64,000 bases of DNA from JAMZMI01 sp964353015. GTDB taxonomy: Bacteria > Bacteroidota > Bacteroidia > Cytophagales > Cyclobacteriaceae. Position 1 is the stretch's first letter, and the number at the start of each line of letters is the position of its first letter. The notes under the pieces were generated by a model. The model was not told the DNA's origin. It saw nothing but the letters and a program-made list of their open reading frames with translations, and did no database searches. Below are positions 36,148 to 44,029 of the stretch, piece after piece. Location: positions 25,396 to 89,395 of the forward strand of contig CAYGUA010000022.1 of the NCBI GenBank assembly GCA_964353015.1, read 5' to 3'. The translations under genes were made by a program, and so were the position numbers.

Positions 36148-36800
36148 TCAGAATCATCACCATCCTCTATTTTGCTGTCGGTGCAGTCAATGTGTTTGCG
36201 CAGTTGATGGGCTACAGTGATCTCAATATGTTCACCAAGCCTCTGCTGATGCCAATACTCATTTATTATGTTTTTTTATATGCAGATGGGGTTATCAGTT
36301 TGCCAAGATTGCTAACTGCTGGGGCGCTTGTATTTTCCTGGTTGGGAGATGTGATCTTGTTGACCAAAGATGATGAAATGTTCTTTTTGGGTGGACTTGG
36401 ATCTTTTTTGGTCGCACAGGTGATCTACGCGATTACCTTGTCCAAGGCGAGTTTTCAACCAATCAAATTTGAATTGAAACCACTATTGCCTCTGATTTTG
36501 TACGGAGCATTACTTTTGTTTGCCCTGATACGAAAGTCTGGAGATTTGGCGCCAGCTATTGTGGTTTATGGGTTTTGTATTCTGATCATGCTGAGTGTGG
36601 CGAGATTGAGAAGATGGGGCACAAATACAGAAAGTTACAAACTTGCTTTTATTGGTGCTTTTCTGTTTGTGGTATCTGACTCTATTCTGGGGCTCAATAA
36701 ATTTGTTTTTGATATCCCTGCAGCAGAATTTTTAGTCATGGGAACCTATATTCCTGCTCAATATTTTTTAGTGAAGGGTTTACTTAGCCATCCGGCCTGA
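36144..36800 (+). CDS. YhhN family (TMEM86-like) membrane protein
   Basis: 218 residues, about eight membrane helices. The helix 'MFTKPLLMPILIYYVF' and 'SWLGDVILL' with its aspartate, plus 'DSILGLNKF' near the end, match YhhN/TMEM86 proteins. Some animal members are lysoplasmalogenases; the bacterial function is not established, so an enzymatic role in ether-lipid breakdown is only possible. Coupled to the upstream MFS gene by an ATGA overlap. Confidence 0.85.
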   Translation: MIRIITILYFAVGAVNVFAQLMGYSDLNMFTKPLLMPILIYYVFLYADGVISLPRLLTAGALVFSWLGDVILLTKDDEMFFLGGLGSFLVAQVIYAITLSKASFQPIKFELKPLLPLILYGALLLFALIRKSGDLAPAIVVYGFCILIMLSVARLRRWGTNTESYKLAFIGAFLFVVSDSILGLNKFVFDIPAAEFLVMGTYIPAQYFLVKGLLSHPA

Positions 36801-36806
36801 TATATC

Positions 36807-37070
36807 TTAATCGTAAATATCTCTTCTGTGACCGATTTTCCTTATATCTACGATTAGAATTTCGTCATCAATAGCATAGATAATTCTGTAATTTCCAACT
36901 CGGATACGCCAGTTTGAATTGCTTCCCTTTAGTTTTTTTGAACCAGTTGGTCGGGGATTATTAGCCAGTTTTGAAATGGAAGGAATGATTTTGTTATTGG
37001 CTTCTTTGGGTAACTTTTGAAGCTCTTTCAGTGCAGATTTACTTACTGTAATCTCATATTTTTTCATCAA
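36807..37070 (-). CDS. RelE/ParE-family toxin
   Basis: 87 residues. The beta-alpha fold of RelE-type toxins is seen in 'YEITVSKSALKELQKLPKEA', 'RPTGSKKLKGSNSNWRIRVG' and 'YRIIYAIDDEILIVDIRKIG' followed by HRRDIY, with the conserved basic residues of the family. RelE relatives cleave mRNA on the ribosome; ParE relatives target gyrase. The toxin start lies inside the antitoxin gene (17-base overlap), the usual antitoxin-then-toxin order. Confidence 0.88.
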   Translation of the reverse strand: MMKKYEITVSKSALKELQKLPKEANNKIIPSISKLANNPRPTGSKKLKGSNSNWRIRVGNYRIIYAIDDEILIVDIRKIGHRRDIYD

Positions 37071-37251
37071 GGAGATTGCGATTTTTCAAGTCTTGAATGA
37101 CATCCGAAAACGGGATTTTTTCATCTTCTTTTCTCAGCTCTGAGATGAGATTGTCATAGAAATCTTCCCATAGTTCTCCATGTTCGGTCAGGTCAATTTG
37201 AACAGCAACTTTTCTGTTTTTATCGTCTGTCAAAAAATTTATCCCCTTCAT
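37054..37251 (-). CDS. Antitoxin of the RelE-type pair
   Basis: 65 residues, acidic and helical, upstream of and overlapping the toxin. 'KVAVQIDLTEHGELWEDFYD' suits a Phd/RelB-like or addiction-module antitoxin. These bind both the toxin and the operon promoter. The DNA-binding part is not obvious, so the family is uncertain; the role is assigned from position and length. Confidence 0.75.
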   Translation of the reverse strand: MKGINFLTDDKNRKVAVQIDLTEHGELWEDFYDNLISELRKEDEKIPFSDVIQDLKNRNLLDEKI

Positions 37252-37354
37252 ATCTTTAATTGATAATATTTAAAATTAAATGAATTTGTTAAATACGATA
37301 AGCATAAATGAGATTTTCCTGTTTTGGATTAATGTATAATGCCAATGAAGGGAT

Positions 37355-38248
37355 TTAGTCAGCATAATGAAAAGCCACATTGCCCATGGCAACATCCAGA
37401 TCAAATGTCAACAGATTTGGGGCGGATGCTGAATAGCCCATATTGACGTAAACATTTTTTTCAACTTGTTCGAAACCTGGGACAAGCTTCATCCCACAGA
37501 GAGGGGAATCTTTTACATAGATGATAATCGGGATATCTTTTTCTGGAAGGTAGATATCCAAATTGCCCGCACCAACCGAAGCTTTTATCATGCATTTGTT
37601 GGTTTTCGATTCACTGAAATCGAGCATGGCTCTACCAAATCCAATATTGGCGATTACGTTTTTTGCATTAGCACAATCCACGTTTTTCACAACTAGCGAA
37701 CCCATGTCTACTTTTACCAAAAAAGTATCCATTGCGATGAGATTGGCTTCTCTTGTGCTATAATCTACCACCACATCGGCACTGCCAGATCTAATTTTCA
37801 ATCCTTTTACTGTGGTACCGCTCAGATCCACATCGGCATTACCAAATCCATAATTTAAATCGAGATTGTAAATCATCTCATGATCGAAAAGAATTTTCCA
37901 GTAATTATTCTCAGCTGTGGTATTGCCACCGAGCATGGCAAAAAAAATGCCGTCACTGATACTTGTAGATTTGAACTCCTGAAGTGCAAGATTTACATGG
38001 CAGGTGTTGTTGCTCACATTGGCTTTGAAGGAAGGATTTACCTTATCAAGATCAGGGTTACCAAAGATGTTTAGCGGCCCTTGATCATTGGACGTGGACT
38101 TGATTAAGCAATTTCCCACTGATGCTTCCAGAGAGAAATTGATTGTATCGTATCCTATACAATCTTTAAGAGAGTAAAACTTCTTTAATTGCCCGTAACT
38201 GACTGAGTATAAAAGGCCTAACGCCACTGTGAAAACCAACCGCAACAT
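37355..38248 (-). CDS. Secreted beta-structured protein, DUF4097/LiaF-like repeat
   Basis: 297 residues. A signal peptide (ending YSVSYGQ) is followed by repeating short beta units: 'DLNYGFGNADVDLSGTTVKG', 'LKIRSGSADVVVDY', 'VKVDMGSLVVKNVDCANAKN', 'NIGFGRAMLDFSES' and 'ASVGAGNLDIYLPE'. Repeated (S/G)xG(x)(A/G/L)x(V/L)D turns are typical of right-handed beta-helix or DUF4097/'cell wall-active' type domains. The location is periplasm or outer membrane. I do not recognise a specific function. It follows dnaJ by 44 bases on the same strand, but a promoter may lie between. Confidence 0.6.
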   Translation of the reverse strand: MLRLVFTVALGLLYSVSYGQLKKFYSLKDCIGYDTINFSLEASVGNCLIKSTSNDQGPLNIFGNPDLDKVNPSFKANVSNNTCHVNLALQEFKSTSISDGIFFAMLGGNTTAENNYWKILFDHEMIYNLDLNYGFGNADVDLSGTTVKGLKIRSGSADVVVDYSTREANLIAMDTFLVKVDMGSLVVKNVDCANAKNVIANIGFGRAMLDFSESKTNKCMIKASVGAGNLDIYLPEKDIPIIIYVKDSPLCGMKLVPGFEQVEKNVYVNMGYSASAPNLLTFDLDVAMGNVAFHYAD

Positions 38249-38292
38249 GACTCATAGTACGAAATAGTTTCAGGGATGTTACGAGATTCAGC

Positions 38293-39426
38293 CTATGCTC
38301 CGAAGAATTCTTTCATGTTTTCGAAGAAACCCTTCTCTCCCTTCGACGGATTGGGCTCAAAGTTCTTTGAATCCCTGAGGTTCTCTAAAATATCTTTCTC
38401 TTCTTTAGTCAGTGACTTTGGTGTCCAGACGTTTACATGGATCAATTGATCACCTGTAGCATAGCCATCTATATCCTTGATTCCTTTGCCTCTAAGTCTT
38501 AGGATTTTACCGCTTTGGGTTCCAGGCTCTATCTTGATTTTTACTTTGCCTTCTATGGTCGGAACTTCTACTGATGCGCCAAGTGCCGCGTCAAGAAAGC
38601 TCACGTACATTTCATAAACCACATTGTGGCCGTCTCTTCTCAGTGTTTCATCTTCTTGCTCTTCAATGAGAATCAGAAGATCTCCCGGGATTCCCCCTGC
38701 TACTTCGTTTCCTTTGCCCGACATAGAAAGTTGCATGCCTTCCGCCACACCCGCAGGTATTTTGATGCTGATTACTTCTTCCATGCGTCGCATGCCTGTG
38801 CTGTCCGTACCAGCAGCACGGTGATTGACTTGCTGTCCTGCACCACCACAAGTAGGACAAGTAGATGTGGACATCATCTGTCCAAGCATGGTGTTCATAA
38901 CTTTGCGCACCTGACCGGTACCCTGGCAAGTATCACAATTTTTGAAAGTTGTTTCCGAATCGACAATCAGTCGGTTTACTTTGATTTTTTTCTCAACACC
39001 AGCTGCAATCTCCTGTAGGTTGAGTTTTAGCTTGATTCTAAGATTGGTTCCTTTACGCGTTCTTCTGCCACCTCGGCTTCCTCCACCGCCGAAAAAGCTA
39101 TCGAAAGGGCTGCCCCCTCCACCGCCGAATATATCTCCAAATTGAGAGAATATATCCTCCATGTTCATGCCACCACCGCTGTAGCTACCACCTTGGCCAC
39201 CGCCTACTCCCTGATGACCAAATCGGTCATAGCGCTGACGTTTCTCGTCATTGCTTAGGATCTCATAAGCTTCAGCAGCCTCCTTAAACTTTTCTTCGGA
39301 TTCTTTATCGTCAGGATTTTTGTCAGGATGATATTTGATGGCCGTCTTTCGGTAGGCCTTCTTTATTTCGTCCTTACTTGCAGACTTATCTACACCCAGT
39401 ATTTCGTAAAAATCTCGCTTTGCCAT
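38293..39426 (-). CDS. dnaJ: Co-chaperone DnaJ with half a zinc centre
   Basis: 377 residues. J-domain (1-70) with the HPD motif at 33-35, a Gly/Phe-rich linker (about 73-125) and two C-terminal beta domains. The central zinc region has only two CxxCxGxG motifs: CDTCQGTG (C164, C167) and CPTCGGAG (C190, C193). Motifs 1 and 4 of standard DnaJ are absent, so the DnaK-cooperating zinc site 1 is lost and only zinc site 2 remains. DnaJ delivers substrates to DnaK. It lies one base after grpE, clearly one operon. Confidence 0.97.
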   Translation of the reverse strand: MAKRDFYEILGVDKSASKDEIKKAYRKTAIKYHPDKNPDDKESEEKFKEAAEAYEILSNDEKRQRYDRFGHQGVGGGQGGSYSGGGMNMEDIFSQFGDIFGGGGGSPFDSFFGGGGSRGGRRTRKGTNLRIKLKLNLQEIAAGVEKKIKVNRLIVDSETTFKNCDTCQGTGQVRKVMNTMLGQMMSTSTCPTCGGAGQQVNHRAAGTDSTGMRRMEEVISIKIPAGVAEGMQLSMSGKGNEVAGGIPGDLLILIEEQEDETLRRDGHNVVYEMYVSFLDAALGASVEVPTIEGKVKIKIEPGTQSGKILRLRGKGIKDIDGYATGDQLIHVNVWTPKSLTKEEKDILENLRDSKNFEPNPSKGEKGFFENMKEFFGA

Positions 39427-39427
39427 A

Positions 39428-40000
39428 TTATGATTTTGCTCCGGTTACGACTTTCGCAAATCGAACCACTTTATCGTTAAGGAAATATCCTTGTTCTACT
39501 ACATCCACTACTTTTCCGGCAAGTTCTTCTTCTGCTGGTATTTGAGTGATAGCCTCATGAAAGTCATCATTGAAGTCTGTCCCTTTTTCTATCTCCATTT
39601 TCTTTAGGCCTTTACCTTCAAGTGATTTTTGGAATTTATTGAAGATCAATGTCATACCTTCTTTTGCGGCATCTACGTCAGATGTGGCGTCAAGGGCTTT
39701 CATCGCGCGTTCAAAGTCATCAAGCACAGGGATGAGATTAGCCATCAAATCTTTGTTTGCAGATCCTATCAGCTCCAGTTTTTCTTTTGAGGTTCTTCTT
39801 CTGAAATTCTCAAATTCCGAATACAATCTCAGATACTTATCCTTTGCCTCTGCTACATCTATTTTCAGCTGATCTACCTCACTCAATTCTGGTTGTGGCG
39901 CAGTTTCTTCATTTTCCACTGTTTCTTCAGATGCAAGATTAGCTCCCTGCTCGTTTTTTACTTCGTCTTGTTCTTTTTCTTCGACCTTCTCGTTTTGCAT
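39428..40000 (-). CDS. grpE: Nucleotide exchange factor GrpE
   Basis: 190 residues. An acidic N-terminal tail leads into the long dimerising helix 'AKDKYLRLYSEFENFRRRTS' and the C-terminal beta domain with 'IEKGTDFNDDFHEAITQ' and 'VVDVVEQGYFLNDKVVRFAK', all diagnostic of GrpE. It releases ADP from DnaK. The gene is followed with one-base spacing by dnaJ. Confidence 0.97.
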   Translation of the reverse strand: MQNEKVEEKEQDEVKNEQGANLASEETVENEETAPQPELSEVDQLKIDVAEAKDKYLRLYSEFENFRRRTSKEKLELIGSANKDLMANLIPVLDDFERAMKALDATSDVDAAKEGMTLIFNKFQKSLEGKGLKKMEIEKGTDFNDDFHEAITQIPAEEELAGKVVDVVEQGYFLNDKVVRFAKVVTGAKS

Positions 40001-40337
40001 ATTAATATCAAGTTTAAGACGCTCTGCTCATGTCAATTACTTTGCCAAAGCAACCACTTATGACAAGATGACAGTTATACCCTGCACACATCTGGCGGGT
40101 AAGTCAGAATCTGGCGCAAAACTATTCGATTTTAAGTTTTAAGGAGAGAAAATGCACCGTCATTCGCTGATGATATTCCGGCTATACGCTTTACTTCGTG
40201 TCCGCTTCTATCCGGTCTAGCTGGCTCATGAATTCGCCTTGTTGCAAGTTGATGGTTTCAGTTTTGTGAAGATCTGACTTGGTCGGCAATCAGATAGAAC
40301 CACCAAATTTTCTTATATAAAAATGATTTTCGCCAAA
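40001..40337. other. Gene-free stretch upstream of grpE
   Basis: 337 bases between grpE and obgE, both minus-strand genes. I see no gene, no convincing TAnnTTTG box and no CIRCE element. A small palindrome CTTTGCCAAAG is at about 40050. The grpE-dnaJ promoter should be in the right-hand part (next to 40000). Confidence 0.4.
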
Positions 40338-41324
40338 TCATGGATTCAATGCTTTCCAGATGATGTCTTTAAGTTGCTGAATGCCCAGACCTGTAATGCT
40401 CGAAATGAAAGTGGTTTCAATCTCAGGCAATTCACTTTTCATTTCTTCGATCAACTCCTCATCAAGCATATCACATTTGGTGATGGCGAGAATACGATCT
40501 TTGTCCAGCAATTCAGGGTTGTACTTGCGCAGCTCTCCAAGTAGGATTTCGTATTCTTTGCGAATGTCTTTGGTGTCCGCCGGAATCATAAAAAGAAGCA
40601 TCGAGTTTCGTTCGATGTGTCTAAGAAACCGTAGACCCAAACCTCTTCCTTCAGCTGCTCCTTCGATGATACCGGGTATATCTGCAATCACGAAAGATTT
40701 ATAATCACGATAAGGAACCACACCCAGATTAGGAACGAGTGTAGTAAAGGCGTAATCCGCTATTTCTGGTTTGGCTGCCGACACTACTGAAAGTAAGGTC
40801 GATTTTCCAGCATTGGGAAATCCCACCAAACCTACATCAGCAAGAATTTTCAGCTCAAGAATGAGCCATTTTTCAATACCTTCTACGCCTGGCTGAGCGT
40901 ATCTTGGTGTTTGGTTAGTCGCGGTTTTGAAATGTGAATTCCCCTGCCCGCCCATTCCTCCTTCAAGAAGGATTTTTTCTTCACCATCTTCCAATATTTC
41001 CAAGATCACTTCGCCAGTCTCAACGTCCCTGGCAATGGTGCCAATCGGCACTTCAAGGATGACATCTTCTCCGGTGATCCCAGATCTGTTGCCTCCTTCA
41101 CCATGGCCTCCATTTTCAGCTTTCACATGCTTGCGAAATTTCAAGTGAAGCAAAGTCCACAGCTGTGAATTGCCTCGCAATATTACATGACCGCCACGGC
41201 CACCATCTCCACCATCAGGACCTCCCTTCGGTACGTGTTTTTCTCTTCTGAAATGGACGGAACCTGCTCCGCCATCTCCAGAACGACCATTAAATTTTAC
41301 GTAATCAATAAAGTTCGAATCCAT
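40338..41324 (-). CDS. obgE: GTPase ObgE/CgtA
   Basis: 328 residues. The glycine-rich Obg fold (1-158; 'FRREKHVPKGGPDGGDGGRG', 'GQGNSHFKTATNQTPRYAQP') precedes a G domain with G1 GFPNAGKST, G3 DIPGI and G4 TKCD. This protein helps assemble the 50S ribosomal subunit and monitors GTP/ppGpp. It lacks the C-terminal OCT domain of Gram-positive Obg, as in most Gram-negatives. It lies 11 bases downstream of adk. Confidence 0.97.
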   Translation of the reverse strand: MDSNFIDYVKFNGRSGDGGAGSVHFRREKHVPKGGPDGGDGGRGGHVILRGNSQLWTLLHLKFRKHVKAENGGHGEGGNRSGITGEDVILEVPIGTIARDVETGEVILEILEDGEEKILLEGGMGGQGNSHFKTATNQTPRYAQPGVEGIEKWLILELKILADVGLVGFPNAGKSTLLSVVSAAKPEIADYAFTTLVPNLGVVPYRDYKSFVIADIPGIIEGAAEGRGLGLRFLRHIERNSMLLFMIPADTKDIRKEYEILLGELRKYNPELLDKDRILAITKCDMLDEELIEEMKSELPEIETTFISSITGLGIQQLKDIIWKALNP

Positions 41325-41335
41325 TAGGGAGTTTA

Positions 41336-41911
41336 TCAGGCTTGATGTTTGTCAAGCACCTGTGTGATTGAGGTAAATATTTCATCAATATTTCCTATGC
41401 CATTGACCGTACTTAATCGGTTCTGGCTTTTGTAAAAAGGCAATACATGAACTGTTTTGCTAAAATATTCCTGGATTCGTTTTTCCAATTTATCATCGGC
41501 ATCATCCACTCTGTTTTCCAGCTCTTTTCTTTTTGCTATTCTTGTTCTAACCTCTGTTTCGTTTACCTCCAATTCTACTACCGCATGAATCTGTGTGTTC
41601 AGAGAGACCATCAATTCGTCCAGTGCTTCAGCCTGAGCGACTGTTCGTGGGAATCCATCAAACAGGAATCCACTTGCCTGAGGATTTTTCACCACTTCTT
41701 CTCGCAACATCGCAATGGTGATATCATCAGATACCAGTTCACCGCTATTCATTATTTCTTTTACCTTTTTTCCTAGTGGTGTATCATTTTTGGTATGCCA
41801 GCGAAATAGGTCTCCTGTTGAAATATGGAACAAGTTATATTTTGCAATGAGTTTGTCGCTTTGAGTGCCTTTGCCAGCTCCTGGGGGTCCAAAAATTACG
41901 ATGTTCAACAT
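41336..41911 (-). CDS. adk: Adenylate kinase
   Basis: 191 residues. P-loop GPPGAGKGTQ (8-17), the NMP-binding segment 'ISTGDLFRW' and 'GFLFDGFPRTVAQAEAL', and the arginine residues of the lid region. It is the short form with a reduced lid, usual in Bacteroidota. It interconverts ATP+AMP and 2 ADP. Third gene of the M42 peptidase-hpt-adk-obgE operon. Confidence 0.97.
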   Translation of the reverse strand: MLNIVIFGPPGAGKGTQSDKLIAKYNLFHISTGDLFRWHTKNDTPLGKKVKEIMNSGELVSDDITIAMLREEVVKNPQASGFLFDGFPRTVAQAEALDELMVSLNTQIHAVVELEVNETEVRTRIAKRKELENRVDDADDKLEKRIQEYFSKTVHVLPFYKSQNRLSTVNGIGNIDEIFTSITQVLDKHQA

Positions 41912-41964
41912 GGGTCTTTGATTAAGTGATAATTAAATATAGCAGATTATTCAGGTAAGTTGAT

Positions 41965-42504
41965 TCATTCGGTTGCTACGTAGATTTCGGGTAGCTGCCT
42001 TCCCGCTCCATCTATGTCCATCCCGTATCCAACTACAAATTTGTTTTCAATTTTCTTCCCGACATACTTTATGGGGAATTTTTCCTTGAAAACATCTTCT
42101 TTTAATAGCAATGTGACGATTTCAATTGATTCACATCCATGTTTTTTCAAGGTTTGGAGTAAATGAGTCAATGTGAGACCAGTATCGATAATGTCTTCAA
42201 CTACCAATATTTTTTTATTCTGTAGGTCGGAAGTTACTCCAACAAGCTGTTTCACTTCGCCACTTGATTGAGTTCCATCATATGACTTGAGTTTCACCAG
42301 CTCCACGGATAAATTGATTTTCAACCTACGGATGAGATCGGATAAGAAAAGAATCACACCATCCAAAACACCGAGGACGACCACTTCACTATCCTGATAA
42401 TCTTCATTGATTTTTTCAGCCAGATTTTCAAGAATCTGCTCTAATTCTACTTGCCTGATGTACGGCTGAAATTGCTTTTGATTCAATGTGATCAGCTCAC
42501 TCAT
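41965..42504 (-). CDS. hpt: Hypoxanthine phosphoribosyltransferase
   Basis: 179 residues from ATG 42504, which overlaps the upstream peptidase stop as ATGA; the longer frame to 42612 runs inside the peptidase gene and is rejected. The PRPP-binding motif is 'ILVVEDIIDTGLTLTHL', preceded by 'VVLGVLDGVILFLSDLIR' and 'LVKLKSYDGTQSSGEV', and 'FVVGYGMDIDG' near the end. It salvages hypoxanthine and guanine with PRPP. The next gene, adk, also serves purine nucleotide balance. Confidence 0.95.
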   Translation of the reverse strand: MSELITLNQKQFQPYIRQVELEQILENLAEKINEDYQDSEVVVLGVLDGVILFLSDLIRRLKINLSVELVKLKSYDGTQSSGEVKQLVGVTSDLQNKKILVVEDIIDTGLTLTHLLQTLKKHGCESIEIVTLLLKEDVFKEKFPIKYVGKKIENKFVVGYGMDIDGAGRQLPEIYVATE

Positions 42505-43412
42505 AATCGCTTCATTAAGAATTGATACATCAGAATCATAGATTCTACATCGCTGGTCGCAACTGTTTCTTCCGGAGAATGTACGTTGGATTCCGGCGCA
42601 CCTATAAAGCACCAGTCTATGGCGTACGGGCTCATATGTACCTCTCTACCATCGCTGGATCCAGAACCTTCGACTTCCAACTGATATGCGATACCGGATT
42701 CATCTGCAAGATTAATGAGTTTGTCCAGAAAAACCCTTCTCGGAATGTGGCGGTCACGAAGTGAAATAGCCACACCTTCGCCATGTCTTACACCTTCAGT
42801 TACCCAGGTGATATCAGAAATTAATGCTTGTTTGATTGGATGATTTTTTTGCAAATAATCCACCAACATAGGCACTGCGCCACCTCCATGCTCCTCATAC
42901 GTGCTAAAAACGATCGCTCCATCTTCGAGTGTCTCGGCAACTTTCAAGGCATTATAAACCCCGAGTCTGTTGTCCATGTAAGGCCCTTTGATTTTTCCTT
43001 TTTTTATTTCAAGGTCTGGTTTGAAAGTGAGTGTTGTTCCCGTATCAATGGCTCTTGGAAAATCGTAAAAAAGATGTCCCTCATCATCCACAATCAATTT
43101 GCAGTCTATAGGCCCTAATCGATCCTCACCGACAAGTCTATATCCATTCTCCACATCCGGACCTCCAATTGCCACGAGTTGATTTTGGTACCGCACGGTA
43201 AATCCGATGGAATCCACGTGTGCAAAAATGGCCGTGCGGGGTTTTCCGAAAATCAAAATAATATTATCATGCAAATAATCTCCAGCGATGATTTGAGGCT
43301 GGATTGTCCATTTTTTACTATGCTTTTTAACATAATCCAAAATGAAATTTTTCATCGGAAGTTCACTTCCTGATGGTGCATGTATATGAATGAGTTGTTC
43401 TAAAAGTTGCAT
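42501..43412 (-). CDS. M42-family metallopeptidase
   Basis: 303 residues from ATG 43412; a TTG at 43430 is less likely. Di-metal peptidase landmarks of clan MH: 'FAHVDSIGF' with metal-binding His and Asp, 'MDNRLGVYNAL' with the bridging Asp, 'STYEEHGGGA' with the catalytic Glu pair and 'SDITW'. The closing 'GAPESNVHSPEET' supplies the last metal His. Family members are deblocking aminopeptidases. The gene is shorter than the 350-residue family norm. First gene of the operon with hpt, adk and obgE. Confidence 0.88.
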   Translation of the reverse strand: MQLLEQLIHIHAPSGSELPMKNFILDYVKKHSKKWTIQPQIIAGDYLHDNIILIFGKPRTAIFAHVDSIGFTVRYQNQLVAIGGPDVENGYRLVGEDRLGPIDCKLIVDDEGHLFYDFPRAIDTGTTLTFKPDLEIKKGKIKGPYMDNRLGVYNALKVAETLEDGAIVFSTYEEHGGGAVPMLVDYLQKNHPIKQALISDITWVTEGVRHGEGVAISLRDRHIPRRVFLDKLINLADESGIAYQLEVEGSGSSDGREVHMSPYAIDWCFIGAPESNVHSPEETVATSDVESMILMYQFLMKRL

Positions 43413-43427
43413 ACCAGAATAAGGGTG

Positions 43428-43435
43428 CAAATATA
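43428..43435 (-). promoter_or_regulatory. Putative -7 box for the M42-hpt-adk-obgE operon
   Basis: On the minus strand TATATTTG (43435-43428) matches TAnnTTTG, 16 bases upstream of the ATG at 43412. It supports that start over TTG 43430. No clear TTTG box was found further upstream. Confidence 0.45.
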
Positions 43436-43497
43436 ACAGTGGGGTAACCCTATATCAGTAGAATTTCGTATAAATTCAAGCCATATTCATTCCCACC

Positions 43498-43962
43498 ATG
43501 CCATTGATATTGAAATATCTTATCGTGTATTTGCTCTCTTCGGTCAAATTCATATTTGGACCCTCTTTCGGGCTTTCTTTTGGTTTAGGTGTAGTAGAAA
43601 TATGCATCCTGACTTTGGCAGGTATGATGACTACTGTTTATCTGGTTTCTTATTTTGGGAATGAAATAAGATCACTTTCGGTAAGAATTTTTGGGATTAG
43701 TAAACGAAAAAGGATATTTTCATCTCGATCGAGAAGGTTCGTTCGCATTTGGCATAAGTACGGAGTGAAAGGCGTAGCATTTCTCACGCCACTGCTGCTA
43801 TCTCCTCCGGGTGGCACCTTTATAGCCGCCGCATTGGGAGGAAAAAAGAAAGATATCATCAAATGGATGTGGATTTTTGGAGCTTTGTCTTCGATAGTAC
43901 TCACACTTATTCTGAAATATGCCAGCTGGTTGATTAGCGATTTTGTCCTCATCCAACCTTGA
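43498..43962 (+). CDS. Small integral membrane protein (small multidrug export/DedA-like)
   Basis: 154 residues, about four hydrophobic stretches. 'HKYGVKGVAFLTPLLLSPPG' with 'GTFIAAALGGKKKDIIKWMW' resembles the COG2426 'small multidrug export' and DedA-like proteins, which are membrane proteins with a re-entrant Gly/Pro-rich segment. The function in this phylum is not known. It ends 67 bases before hemE on the same strand, but hemE has its own promoter. Confidence 0.6.
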   Translation: MPLILKYLIVYLLSSVKFIFGPSFGLSFGLGVVEICILTLAGMMTTVYLVSYFGNEIRSLSVRIFGISKRKRIFSSRSRRFVRIWHKYGVKGVAFLTPLLLSPPGGTFIAAALGGKKKDIIKWMWIFGALSSIVLTLILKYASWLISDFVLIQP

Positions 43963-43991
43963 TTTTATCCGTGTGGATTCCTTCCTTTTTC

Positions 43992-44025
43992 TTTGATTCA
44001 ATAGCTGTTTGTTTTCATATCTTTG
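43992..44025 (+). promoter_or_regulatory. hemE promoter with almost no leader
   Basis: TTTG (43992-43995), a 22-base spacer and TATCTTTG (44018-44025), a perfect TAnnTTTG box. The ATG begins at 44030, only four bases beyond the box, so the transcript would start at or within a few bases of the start codon. Confidence 0.65.
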
Positions 44026-44029
44026 CCGC

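Noticed and set aside
41965..42612. Longer hpt start at 42612
   Set aside because: The extra 36 residues are the peptidase gene read in another frame; ATGA overlap at 42501-42504 is the natural start.
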